In this document: positions 23,958-32,305 of the stretch, one piece after another | How the letters are laid out: each line of letters begins with the position of its first letter | How positions within the stretch are numbered: the first letter of the stretch is position 1 | DNA from: Myxococcales bacterium | GTDB lineage: Bacteria > Myxococcota_A > Bradymonadia > UBA7976 > UBA1532 | Length of the DNA: 63,920 bases | Direction of reading: 5' to 3' | Assembly (NCBI GenBank): GCA_009692505.1 | Contig: SHZC01000007.1 | Span: forward strand, 1-63,920 | Translations under genes and position numbers: made by a program | Notes under the pieces: generated by a model | What the model was told of the DNA's origin: nothing | The model's database searches: none | Seen by the model: only the letters and a program-made list of their open reading frames with translations

Positions 23958-24835
23958 ATGAACCGAAAAACGCGATGCGCGCCCTGGCAGCGGCGATTGC
24001 TTTGACCGCGTGCGGCACCGACGACCCGACCAGGGCCCCGACGAACGGGACCGTGAACGCCGAGGTGGAGCCGACCGCCACCGTCGTTTCACCCGTCCTG
24101 CTCGCGCCCCGCCTCGAGCTCGTGGGCCTCGCCGATGTCTTTGACGACCTGGTCGTGACAGGCGTTCGGTTCGATGCCGAGATCTACCTGTTGCCCGAAG
24201 GCAAAGACCCGGCTCTGAGCGGCGACATGGTCCCGGTTCACTTTGAGTTCGAGGGCGGACGGGCCAAGACCACCTCACCGGACGGGCAGCTCAAGCTGAC
24301 GGCGGCGGGTAATTATCGGGTGCTCGTTCGGGTGCGGGGCGAAGACGGCGGACCGTCCGTGGAGATCGAGGGCGGGCTCTTGCGCGCGGTCGACGCCACG
24401 CGGGCCAAGGCGGAGACCCCCGAGGCCGAGGAGCCGACGCCGAGCCCCGCCCAGCCTTTGCCCTCGACCGATGAGCCCACGCCCAGCCCGGCCGAGCCCA
24501 CGCCCAGCCCGGCCGAGCCCACGCCCAGCCCGGCCGAGCCCACGCCCTCGACCGATGAGCCCACGCCGAGCCCAGCGCGGGGCAAGCCGGGCGACGAAGA
24601 CACCCGCGAGCTTGTGTCCGTTCGTTCGTCTCGGGTCTTCGAGTTCCATGCGGGTCAAGTTGCGGTCAGCGCGGCGAGCGAGAACCTCGTGGTCACCTGG
24701 GACGTGAGGACGTGGCTTCGCGCCCTCCTCGCCACGCCTTTGGGCCGTCCAGCGAGTGATCCGGCCGCCCTCCCGTCCCCTGATCAGCCGGGCTTCAGCG
24801 CCGAGACGGACGACTTCCGGGTCATTGCACGCTGA
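23954..24835 (+). CDS. lipoprotein with EPTPSPA repeat linker
   Basis: 293 aa. The leader ends in lipobox IALTACG, so the protein is lipid-anchored. A beta-rich domain (about 45-145) is joined by a Pro/Glu/Thr/Ser linker with five 7-residue repeats to a C-terminal domain of about 90 residues (SRVFEFHAGQVAVSAASENLVV). The ATG overlaps the regulator stop (ATGA), so it is co-translated with the sigma-54 fusion. It may be its envelope partner or target, which is inference. The end overlaps the convergent clpB gene by 14 bases. Confidence 0.82.
   Translation: MNEPKNAMRALAAAIALTACGTDDPTRAPTNGTVNAEVEPTATVVSPVLLAPRLELVGLADVFDDLVVTGVRFDAEIYLLPEGKDPALSGDMVPVHFEFEGGRAKTTSPDGQLKLTAAGNYRVLVRVRGEDGGPSVEIEGGLLRAVDATRAKAETPEAEEPTPSPAQPLPSTDEPTPSPAEPTPSPAEPTPSPAEPTPSTDEPTPSPARGKPGDEDTRELVSVRSSRVFEFHAGQVAVSAASENLVVTWDVRTWLRALLATPLGRPASDPAALPSPDQPGFSAETDDFRVIAR
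24473..24577. repeat. 21-bp tandem repeat, five copies
   Basis: Five consecutive 21-bp units encode EPTPSPA-type heptads. The first three copies are identical at the DNA level; the fourth and fifth diverge (EPTPSTD, EPTPSPA). The repeat lies in the linker of the lipoprotein and would make a stiff, extended spacer. Confidence 0.9.
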
Positions 24836-27434
24836 CTTCGAAGTCGAGCACCTCGCCGTGGGCTTCGGCCCGAAGGCTGGCCCCTCTCGGCACGTCACCT
24901 GATAGCAACTTCGCGGCCAGCGGGTTCTCGAGCAGCCGCTGAATCGCGCGCTTCAGGGGCCGAGCTCCGTAGGTGGGGTCGTAGCCCGCCGCGATCACGA
25001 GCGAACGCGCCGCCGCTGACAGCTCGATCTTCACCTCACGCTCGGCGAGACGCGCCCGGAAACGGTCGAGCTGAAGGTCGATGATCTGCTCGAGCTCGGC
25101 CCGTTCGAGACGCTCAAAGACGACGATATCGTCAATCCGGTTGACGAACTCGGGCCGAAAGTGGCTGCGCACGACCTCGAGCACCCGTCGCTCGTTCTCG
25201 GCTCGACTCGACGCGCCCGGATGGATCAGCTCGGTGCCCAGGTTGCTCGTCATCACCACGACTGCGTTGCGGAAGTCGACGGTGTGCCCTTGCCCATCCG
25301 TCAAGCGTCCGTCGTCGAGGAGCTGCAGCAGGACATGGAGCACGTCCGGATGCGCCTTCTCAATCTCATCGAGGAGGACCACGGCATAAGGTCTGCGCCT
25401 TATAGCCTCGGTGAGCTGGCCGCCCTGATCGAAGCCCACATAACCGGGGGGCGCGCCGATCAGACGTGAGGTCGAGTGCTTCTCCATGTACTCGGACATG
25501 TCGATTCGGACCATCGCCCGCTCTTCGTCGAAGAGGAACTCCGCCAAGGCCCGGGCGAGCTCGGTCTTGCCCACGCCGGTTGGACCCAGGAAGAGGAAGC
25601 TGCCCAGGGGCCGCTGAGGATCCCCGAGACCCGCGCGCGCTCGCCGCACGGCGTTCGAGACCGCGGCGACCGCCACGTCCTGACCGATGACCCGGGCGTG
25701 CAGCCGAGCCTCCATATGGGTCAGGCGCTCCAGGTCCCCTTCGAGCATCCGGGACAGCGGGATGCCGGTCCACTTGGCGACGACGGTCGCGATGTCCTCC
25801 TCGCCCACCTCCGGTCGCAGGAAGGCCCCCTGTGTGAGCGCGGCCTCGATCGCCAGCTCCGCGTCGGCGAGCTCGCGCTGAGTGACCGCCCGCTCGGCGT
25901 GGAGCTCACCGGCCTTCTGGTACATCCGCTCGCGCGCCGCATATTCGACGACGCTGGGCAACATTTGGCGGACACGCTCCTCGTCTTGGGCGAGCTTCTC
26001 GAGCCGCTCGCGCAAGGTCCCGGCCCGCAGCGTCAGCCCCTTCTCGGCCTGCCATCGGACGTTGGCCGCCCGCGTGGCTTCGCGCAGAGCGGCGACCTCG
26101 ACCTCGACCGCCTGCAGACGCGCCTTGGAGGCCTCGTCTTTCTCTTTGCGCATGGACACGGCCTCGATCTCCAGAGAGGTCACGCGGCGCTCCATGTCGT
26201 CGATGGCGGCGGGCCGACTGTCGAGCTGAATCCGGATCCCGCTCGCGGCCTCGTCCATGAGGTCAATCGCCTTGTCGGGCAGCTTGCGCTCCGGCAGGTA
26301 TCGGGACGACAGCTTCACGGCGGCGATGAGCGCTGTGTCCTTGATCCGAATGCCGTGGTGGACCTCGTACTTCTCCTTCAGGCCCCGAAGGATGGAGAGC
26401 GTGTCGTCGAAGGAAGGCTCACCGACAAAGACCGGCTGGAAACGCCGCTCGAGCGCGCCGTCCTTCTCGATGTGTCTCCGGTACTCCTCAAACGTCGTCG
26501 CGCCGATGCATCGCAGCTCCCCGCGGGCCAGCGCGGGCTTCAGCATGTTCGAGGCGTCCATCGCGCCGCCGGCCGCGCCCGCCCCCACCAGGGTGTGGAG
26601 CTCGTCAATGAACAGGACGACCGCGCCGGCCGCCGCCTCCGTCTCCTTCAAGACCGCCTTGAGCCGCTCCTCGAACTCGCCCCGATGTTTGGCCCCTGCG
26701 ATGAGCGCGCCGAGATCGAGGCTGAGCAACCGCCGGTCCCGCAGGCCCTCCGGCACATCGTTCGCAGCGATCCGGAGCGCGATCCCCTCGGCGATCGCCG
26801 TCTTGCCGACGCCGGGGTCGCCGATGAGCACCGGGTTGTTCTTCGTCCGACGCTGAAGGACCTGCATCACCCGACGAATCTCCTCGTCGCGGCCAATGAC
26901 AGGGTCGAGCTTGCCACGCCGCGCCAGGTCCGTGAGGTCACGGGTGTACTTCTTCAAGACGTCGTATTTGCCTTCGGGCTCGGGGTCCGTAACGCGCGTC
27001 TGGCCCCTCACCTTCTGCAGGGCGTTGAGCAGCGCCGCCCTCTCGATGCCCACTCGGGACAAGAGCCCGCCAATGCCCTCCCTCAGCCCCGTCATGGCGA
27101 GCAGGAAGTGCTCTGCGGAGACGAACTCGTCGCCCATCGTCTTCGCTTCATCGGTGGCCGCGTCGAAGAGGCGCCGGAGCTCCGGGGAGTCGCCGAGCTG
27201 CACGTCGCCGCGCACGCGAGGTCGCTTCGCCAAGGACTCGTCCATCACCCGAAGGACGGCCGCCGGCTGCACGCCGAGCTCACGGAGGAGCGAACGCACG
27301 ATGCCGTCTTCCGGGGCGAGCAGCGCCTTGAGGACGTGCTCGGGCTGAAGCTCGGCGGCGCCGTCCCTCTGCGCCTCCTCAATCGCGAAGTTCACCGCCT
27401 CGCGCACCGCGTTCGTCAGCTTATTGAAGTTCAT
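24822..27434 (-). CDS. clpB: ATP-dependent chaperone ClpB
   Basis: 870 aa, the normal ClpB length. An N-terminal Clp-N double repeat ([26 protein letters not shown]) is followed by NBD1 with Walker A GDPGVGKT (near 205), a long coiled middle domain (about 405-525, [15 protein letters not shown]) and NBD2 with Walker A GPTGVGKT (near 617) and a C-terminal D2-small domain. ClpB is a hexameric disaggregase that works with DnaK to rescue aggregated proteins. The coiled middle domain separates it from ClpA and ClpC. It is heat-induced in most bacteria; I found no clear heat-shock promoter or CIRCE element upstream. It converges with, and overlaps by 14 bases, the lipoprotein gene. Confidence 0.97.
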   Translation of the reverse strand: MNFNKLTNAVREAVNFAIEEAQRDGAAELQPEHVLKALLAPEDGIVRSLLRELGVQPAAVLRVMDESLAKRPRVRGDVQLGDSPELRRLFDAATDEAKTMGDEFVSAEHFLLAMTGLREGIGGLLSRVGIERAALLNALQKVRGQTRVTDPEPEGKYDVLKKYTRDLTDLARRGKLDPVIGRDEEIRRVMQVLQRRTKNNPVLIGDPGVGKTAIAEGIALRIAANDVPEGLRDRRLLSLDLGALIAGAKHRGEFEERLKAVLKETEAAAGAVVLFIDELHTLVGAGAAGGAMDASNMLKPALARGELRCIGATTFEEYRRHIEKDGALERRFQPVFVGEPSFDDTLSILRGLKEKYEVHHGIRIKDTALIAAVKLSSRYLPERKLPDKAIDLMDEAASGIRIQLDSRPAAIDDMERRVTSLEIEAVSMRKEKDEASKARLQAVEVEVAALREATRAANVRWQAEKGLTLRAGTLRERLEKLAQDEERVRQMLPSVVEYAARERMYQKAGELHAERAVTQRELADAELAIEAALTQGAFLRPEVGEEDIATVVAKWTGIPLSRMLEGDLERLTHMEARLHARVIGQDVAVAAVSNAVRRARAGLGDPQRPLGSFLFLGPTGVGKTELARALAEFLFDEERAMVRIDMSEYMEKHSTSRLIGAPPGYVGFDQGGQLTEAIRRRPYAVVLLDEIEKAHPDVLHVLLQLLDDGRLTDGQGHTVDFRNAVVVMTSNLGTELIHPGASSRAENERRVLEVVRSHFRPEFVNRIDDIVVFERLERAELEQIIDLQLDRFRARLAEREVKIELSAAARSLVIAAGYDPTYGARPLKRAIQRLLENPLAAKLLSGDVPRGASLRAEAHGEVLDFEVSVQ

Positions 27435-27572
27435 TGTTCCGCTCCGCCCCGGGTGGTCAATCTGCGTCGCTAACCGTAATCACGCGCGGAGTGCCTGCAC
27501 GCTGGACTCATGAATTGATATAGACCCCGGCGTCGTCAAATCCTAAGAGTCGATCGAACCTTGGAGGCACGG
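27435..27572. promoter_or_regulatory. clpB / outer-membrane protein divergent region
   Basis: 138 bases between divergent genes, holding an AT-rich patch near 27511-27523 that suits a promoter, and GGAGG at 27563-27567, the ribosome-binding site of the barrel protein. I looked for a CIRCE inverted repeat or a sigma-32-like -10 for clpB and did not find one. Confidence 0.35.
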
Positions 27573-28157
27573 ATGCGTCTTTCCCCTGTTCTCAACCTCA
27601 GCGCCACCGCGGCGTTTGCGCTTATCACCCCGTCGTTTGCCCAGGCCGAGGAGGGCGCGGCCCCGGTCGCCGCGACCCTGGAGTTCATGATCGGGTTGTC
27701 GAATAAGTTCCATGACGGCAAGAAGGAGCGAGACGGTCGGCTGGCCCTCGGCATCATCCCAGGGGCCGACAAGATGCTCGCCCGGGTCTTCGGCATCGGC
27801 GGCGAGATGGCCTTCGTCTGGGCCGGCGACGAGGACGACAAGGAGGCCCGCCTGGTCGTGAGCCCGCATCTCCGGGCGCGGATGAGCTTCCCCATCGTCG
27901 ACAAGATCACCTTCGATGGGCTCCTGGGCATCGGCCCTTCGGTCTGGACGCCCGTCGACGGCGTGTCGGACGCCAAGGGTGGCGCGACGAGGTTCGGGTG
28001 GAGCCTGCGCTTCGCCTTCGGGGGCGGCTACCAGTTCAACGAGACCGTCGCGGCCTTCGCCAACGTCGGGTACTACACGAGCACCACTTACGGGAGCGAC
28101 CATGAGAGGAACGTCAATTCCATCCCGCTCAACGTGGGCCTGCGCGCGGCGTTCTGA
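27573..28157 (+). CDS. outer-membrane beta-barrel protein
   Basis: 194 aa with a signal peptide (cleavage after PSFAQA, about residue 25). The mature part alternates polar and aromatic/hydrophobic residues in about eight strands (LEFMIGLSNKF, MAFVWAG, LVVSPHLRARMSF, FGWSLRFAFGGGYQF, AAFANVGYYTS) and ends in Phe (NVGLRAAF), a typical BAM-recognition C-terminus. This is the size of an 8-strand OmpA/OmpW-like barrel. ATG 27573 is preferred because GGAGG lies 5 bases ahead. The function is unknown. It stands alone and converges on the VapBC-like pair. Confidence 0.85.
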   Translation: MRLSPVLNLSATAAFALITPSFAQAEEGAAPVAATLEFMIGLSNKFHDGKKERDGRLALGIIPGADKMLARVFGIGGEMAFVWAGDEDDKEARLVVSPHLRARMSFPIVDKITFDGLLGIGPSVWTPVDGVSDAKGGATRFGWSLRFAFGGGYQFNETVAAFANVGYYTSTTYGSDHERNVNSIPLNVGLRAAF

Positions 28158-28172
28158 GCTCAGCACCGGGCG

Positions 28173-28445
28173 CTACTTGGTTTCGTCGTAGCAGCTCTGC
28201 ACCTGGAGTCCAGCAACCCGGCCGAACTCCCGCGTGTTCCGTGTGACGAGCACCGCGCCGGTGGCCAGCACCGCGCCGGCGATGAGCACGTCGATGGGCC
28301 CGATGGGAACACCGCGTCGTTCGAGGTCCGACCCTGCAGCGGCGGAAACTTGGATCTGGCCGGGCGGGATCGCAGTCAGCCGGGCGCCCACCCCACCCAT
28401 GCCCTTGAAGAAGTAGGCGACGGTGTTCGTGTCGAGGGCGTACAT
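28173..28445 (-). CDS. VapC-like PIN-domain toxin with internal deletion
   Basis: 90 aa, against about 130 usual for VapC. The N-terminus is a normal PIN start (YALDTNTVAYFFKG, D5), and the C-terminal half is equally normal (GVPIGPIDVLIAGAVLATGAVLVTRNTREF, with D52 and N70). The middle, which should carry the conserved acidic residue of the SAxxxAEL helix plus two helices, is missing: after IQVSAA the sequence jumps to GSDLERRG. The frame is kept. One catalytic carboxylate is lost, so nuclease activity is doubtful. It overlaps the antitoxin stop by one base (TGATG). Confidence 0.85.
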   Translation of the reverse strand: MYALDTNTVAYFFKGMGGVGARLTAIPPGQIQVSAAAGSDLERRGVPIGPIDVLIAGAVLATGAVLVTRNTREFGRVAGLQVQSCYDETK

Positions 28446-28675
28446 CAGAGTGTTCGCCGCGGAACGTCCACGCCCGTGCCGGTCGGACCGATTGATTCAC
28501 CAGCCGAATTCCGCCACGCGCCCTCAAGCGCCACGACGTCGGCGGGCCACTCCGCTCGTGCCTTTGCGCGAAGCACGTCGGCGGTCCACCGGCTGAGCGA
28601 GACGCCCGCCGCTTCGGCCGCAGCGCGAGTGCGCGCCTCGGTTTCGTCATCGATGCAGATGGTGACCTGGGACAT
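28445..28675 (-). CDS. VapB-like ribbon-helix-helix antitoxin
   Basis: 76 aa, beginning SQVTICIDDETEARTRAAAEAAGVSLSRWTADVL: a strand followed by two helices with the RHH turn at GVSLSRW. The C-terminal 30 residues are charged and would wrap the PIN toxin. ATG 28675 has GGAGG at spacing 5, a strong ribosome-binding site. It is first of the pair, as is normal. With a disabled toxin downstream, the antitoxin may survive as a stand-alone repressor or as an anti-addiction factor; that is inference. Confidence 0.85.
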   Translation of the reverse strand: MSQVTICIDDETEARTRAAAEAAGVSLSRWTADVLRAKARAEWPADVVALEGAWRNSAGESIGPTGTGVDVPRRTL

Positions 28676-28738
28676 GGGACCTCCGAGTAGATGTGCAAGG
28701 ACATGTCCTCGGCAGCGGGGCGGAAAGCCCGGCCGCGA

Positions 28739-31700
28739 TCACCGATTCGAGGACTCGACCTGACACCGCTCGGCGTCGTCCGCGCGGCCGAGCGCCGACC
28801 AGACCTCGGCGGCCCGCTCGAACAGCCTTCGGGAGCGAGCGGCGTCCCCTGCCGCCGCGAGCTGACGCGCCACCTCCTCGAGGATGACCGGCCACTCCTG
28901 GACCACGAGCGGCCGGGTCGCATCAATCCTCAAGGCGAGCTGGAGTCTCGCGTCTCGAGCGACGGTGTCCCCCCGCCGGACGGCGACGCGCGCGAGATAG
29001 GCGTGAAGGACGCCTACCCGCACGGGATCATCGAAGCCTTCGAGCGCGCCGAGTGCCTGTTCGAAGCAGGCCTCCGCGGCCGTGAGCTCCCCGCGTTCGG
29101 TCGCGAGCCGGCCCATTTGCGTATGGCAGACGGCGAGTTGGAAGCGGTCATTTGTCGACTCGAAGAGCTCCACGGCCCGCCGATAGGTGTGCTCGGCGCT
29201 CGGCCGACGCAGCAGCCGCTCGGCGTCGCCTAGACCCCGCAGCGCCCGCCCGAGCCCGAGTTGGTCACCAATGGCCTCGCAGGCGTCGACGGCCTGCTGG
29301 TAGCGCCCGACAGCCGCCTCGAGCTGCCCGGCCTGCCTGAGGAGATCACCCAGCCGCCAGGCTGCCTGGCCGAGCAGCCGATGGTCATCGAGGCCCTGAG
29401 CGAGGGCCACAGCTTCGCTCAAGATTCGGGTCGCGGCTGGGCGATCACCGGCCCGCAGTGCGAGCTCTCCAATGGCCCGTTTGGCACTGGCCGCACCCGC
29501 GCGATCATCAGCGAGGAGGGAGCCACGGGCCGCCTCTTGAAACCGCGTTCGAGCCAATTCCATCTGGCTGCTCTGCAAGGCCGCGCGCCCAAGGGCCAGA
29601 TCCAACCGGGCCACGCCGCGCCCATCGCCGAGCCGGACGCAGATCTCGCGGGCCTCCGTCGCCAAACGCTCAGCCTCGAGCCATCGCCCCGCCCCGAGCT
29701 GAGCCTCGGCCCGCTGCCCAAGCGCGGACGCGATCCGCCGCTCATCGCCGGCGATCCGTGCGGACTGCTCGACACGGTCCGCGAGCCGTGCCGCCCGGTC
29801 GAGCTCGGAGGCATCCAGCGAGAGCTCGGCCAGCGCAGTCCAGAGGTCGCAGAGGAGGGCGCGCCCGTCGGCGGCGAGGTCCGTCTCCGACAGCCATCGC
29901 TCGGCCGCCTGAAGGTGACCGACGGCCGCTAAAGCTTGCCCACAGTTCCTAGCGTCCCGGGCCGCAACCAGAGCGTGCCTCACCGCGTCGAGCGTGCGCC
30001 CCGCCGCGCGAAAGTGGCGCGAGACCTCAATCGAGACCGCCGCCGTATTCGCCCCCGCGTGGCTCAGGAGGGTCTCCGCGATGCGCTCGTGAAGGGCCGC
30101 AGCATCGTCCCGACCGTCCACCTCGGCCAGGAGTGCCTCACGCAGGAGCTCATGCCGGAAGGCGTATCGCTCTTGCTCCTCATCGACGAGCACGCCGGCC
30201 GCCACGAGCGACTCAAGCAGCGTCTCCAGTCGAACGACGTCAAGCCCAAACGCCCGCCCCGTGACCTCCGCGAGGCTGAAAGAGAACGTCGCGCCCAAGA
30301 GCGCCAAGCGTTCGGCCCAGGATGCGAGCTCGGGGCCGTAGCCCTCCAGAAACGTCGCGAGCCGGGCACGGGTCAGCTCCAGCAGGGTCCGGGGGAGCGG
30401 CGTCGCCACGGGGCCCAGCTCCTCGACCAGGCCCGAGCGCACGAGCGCCTGACTTGAGCGCAAGAACCGAATGGACTCCAGGGCGTGCAGGGGATTGCCG
30501 CGAGCAACCGCCAGAACCGAGGCTGTCGCGCGGGGTCCCAGAGCCGCGGCTTGCGAGAGGAGCAGGCGGGTCGATGGCTCGTCGAGGCGCCCGAGCCCTC
30601 GAAGCTCGATCCGCTCATGGTGAGTGAGAAGAAACGCCGCCATCGACTCCATGGCCGGGGTGCTCGCGAGCGGCGCGTCCCCTCGCCGCGTCGCCACGAG
30701 CAAGACCGGCGCCGGTCTCGCGGTGAGGTTCGTGACCAGATGTTCGAAGAGCAGAAACGCCTCAGGCTCGGCGTGATGCACGTCGTCGAGCCAGATGTAC
30801 AAGGGCCCTCGGCGACACAGGACCCGAGTCACCTGCTCAAGGGCCCGCAACGCCCGACCCGGCGGACACGCGGCGCCCATCTCGGGATGCAGCCAGGCCG
30901 AGAGCGAGGTGATGTCGACCGCGCCGGAGTCACCGAGCTCGGCGAGGCAGGCCTCCAGAACCTCGCGACTCACCCGCGTATCCGGCAGCCGCAGCCCCCG
31001 ACGCACGGCTTGCCGCAGGCCGCCTTGGCTGTCCCCGACCTGAAATCGACCGTGGAGCACGGTCATCCAGCCGCCTTCGTTCATGGTCTGCTCGAGCCAA
31101 CGACAGACGGTGCTCTTGCCGATCCCGGCCGTCCCCTCGAGGAGCACGAAGTGGGGTTGGCCGTTCTGGCAGGTGTGCAGTGCTCGGGCCCACAGCCATC
31201 GTTGGATGTCCTCGCGGCCAACGACCGGACCGTCGGCGTCGGCCCGAAAGTGATCCTTCGGGGCAGCGAGCGGGCCCGTGTGCGGGCCCGTGTTGTCGCC
31301 GAAGTCGGGCTCGACTCTCCGATGCCCCCCCCTCGGCCCCCCCGCCGGCAAGGGCGTCGATACCTCGGGGAGGACCCCATCGAATCGCGGCGGCAGCGCC
31401 GGCACGACGAGGTGGTTCAGCGTCGGCTCATCGTCGAGGAACTGTTTCTCCGGCCGCACGAGACCCGTGGCGAGGCTCTCGATAGCCCAGCGAAAGTGGG
31501 CGGCGGAGGCGAAACGCTTGGGCGGCTCCTTCTCCAGGGCTCGGGAGACCACCGCCTCGAGCGCGGGAGGGACGACGAGCCCCGGGACCGGATGGAAGGC
31601 CGGGAGTGGCGCGGTCACATGTTGCACAACGACGGCCGTCCCGGTCGCCCCTTGGAACGGCGGGGCACCACAGACCATCTCCCAGAGCATCACGCCCACG

Positions 31701-32305
31701 GAGTAAAGGTCAGACGCGGGACCGACCTCATGGTCACCCGTCGCCTGCTCGGGCGACATATACGTGGGCGTGCCGAACACGTCCTTGGAGGTCGCCGTGA
31801 GCTGGTCGTCCGAGTCGTCCTCGACCCTCGCAAAACCGAAGTCAAGGACCTTGACGATATCCTCGCCCGACGCGCCGACGCTCACGATGATGTTCTGCGG
31901 CTTCAGGTCTCGATGCACGACGCCCCGAGCGTGGGCGAAGGCGAGCGCGCCGAGCACCTGCTGAAACAGCGAGGCGACCCGCCCCCATGTCTCGATCGAG
32001 GGCGCGAGGGTGTGCATCGAGGGCCCCCGCACGCGCTCCATGACCAGGAATGGAGAGCCGTCTTCATGCTCGCCGAGCTCGAAGAGTCGCACGATGTTCG
32101 GGTGCTCAATGCGCGCGACGGCGCGAGCCTCCCGGCGCAATCGGCGGCGCAGTCGGGCGTCTCGGGCGACCTCCGGACGGAGGATCTTCAGCGCGACTTC
32201 ACGACTCCACAGCGTATCGGTGGCCGCATAGACCGTTCCCGTGCCTCCCCGCCCGATGAGCTCCGCTATGAGATAGCGACCGGCGAAGAGGGCACCGATG
32301 TTCAA
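28739..32305 (-). CDS. Ser/Thr kinase-ATPase-TPR protein (copy 1)
   Basis: 1188 aa. The N-terminal Hanks-type kinase is complete: glycine loop GRGGTGTVY (18-26), K40, HRDLKPQN (131-138), DFG (155-157), and GTPTYMSPEQA. An ATPase of the AAA_16/STAND type follows with an intact Walker A GTAGIGKST near 393 and a GPLYIWLDDVHHAEPE Walker B. From about 750 a run of TPR-like repeats (LAAVGHLQAAERWL, GRWLEAERLATEA) ends the protein. No membrane helix, so cytoplasmic. It probably integrates a signal through the TPR/ATPase arm to control the kinase, as in PknK-type proteins. The start is TTG 32305 overlapping the paralogue stop (TTGA). Confidence 0.93.
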   Translation of the reverse strand: MNIGALFAGRYLIAELIGRGGTGTVYAATDTLWSREVALKILRPEVARDARLRRRLRREARAVARIEHPNIVRLFELGEHEDGSPFLVMERVRGPSMHTLAPSIETWGRVASLFQQVLGALAFAHARGVVHRDLKPQNIIVSVGASGEDIVKVLDFGFARVEDDSDDQLTATSKDVFGTPTYMSPEQATGDHEVGPASDLYSVGVMLWEMVCGAPPFQGATGTAVVVQHVTAPLPAFHPVPGLVVPPALEAVVSRALEKEPPKRFASAAHFRWAIESLATGLVRPEKQFLDDEPTLNHLVVPALPPRFDGVLPEVSTPLPAGGPRGGHRRVEPDFGDNTGPHTGPLAAPKDHFRADADGPVVGREDIQRWLWARALHTCQNGQPHFVLLEGTAGIGKSTVCRWLEQTMNEGGWMTVLHGRFQVGDSQGGLRQAVRRGLRLPDTRVSREVLEACLAELGDSGAVDITSLSAWLHPEMGAACPPGRALRALEQVTRVLCRRGPLYIWLDDVHHAEPEAFLLFEHLVTNLTARPAPVLLVATRRGDAPLASTPAMESMAAFLLTHHERIELRGLGRLDEPSTRLLLSQAAALGPRATASVLAVARGNPLHALESIRFLRSSQALVRSGLVEELGPVATPLPRTLLELTRARLATFLEGYGPELASWAERLALLGATFSFSLAEVTGRAFGLDVVRLETLLESLVAAGVLVDEEQERYAFRHELLREALLAEVDGRDDAAALHERIAETLLSHAGANTAAVSIEVSRHFRAAGRTLDAVRHALVAARDARNCGQALAAVGHLQAAERWLSETDLAADGRALLCDLWTALAELSLDASELDRAARLADRVEQSARIAGDERRIASALGQRAEAQLGAGRWLEAERLATEAREICVRLGDGRGVARLDLALGRAALQSSQMELARTRFQEAARGSLLADDRAGAASAKRAIGELALRAGDRPAATRILSEAVALAQGLDDHRLLGQAAWRLGDLLRQAGQLEAAVGRYQQAVDACEAIGDQLGLGRALRGLGDAERLLRRPSAEHTYRRAVELFESTNDRFQLAVCHTQMGRLATERGELTAAEACFEQALGALEGFDDPVRVGVLHAYLARVAVRRGDTVARDARLQLALRIDATRPLVVQEWPVILEEVARQLAAAGDAARSRRLFERAAEVWSALGRADDAERCQVESSNR

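Noticed and set aside
24473..24577. Possible CRISPR or minisatellite outside a gene
   Set aside because: It is in frame and encodes a regular PTPSPA linker; no spacers.
27435..27572. Heat-shock promoter or CIRCE for clpB
   Set aside because: No inverted repeat of the CIRCE type and no spaced -35/-10 pair with heat-shock consensus could be placed.
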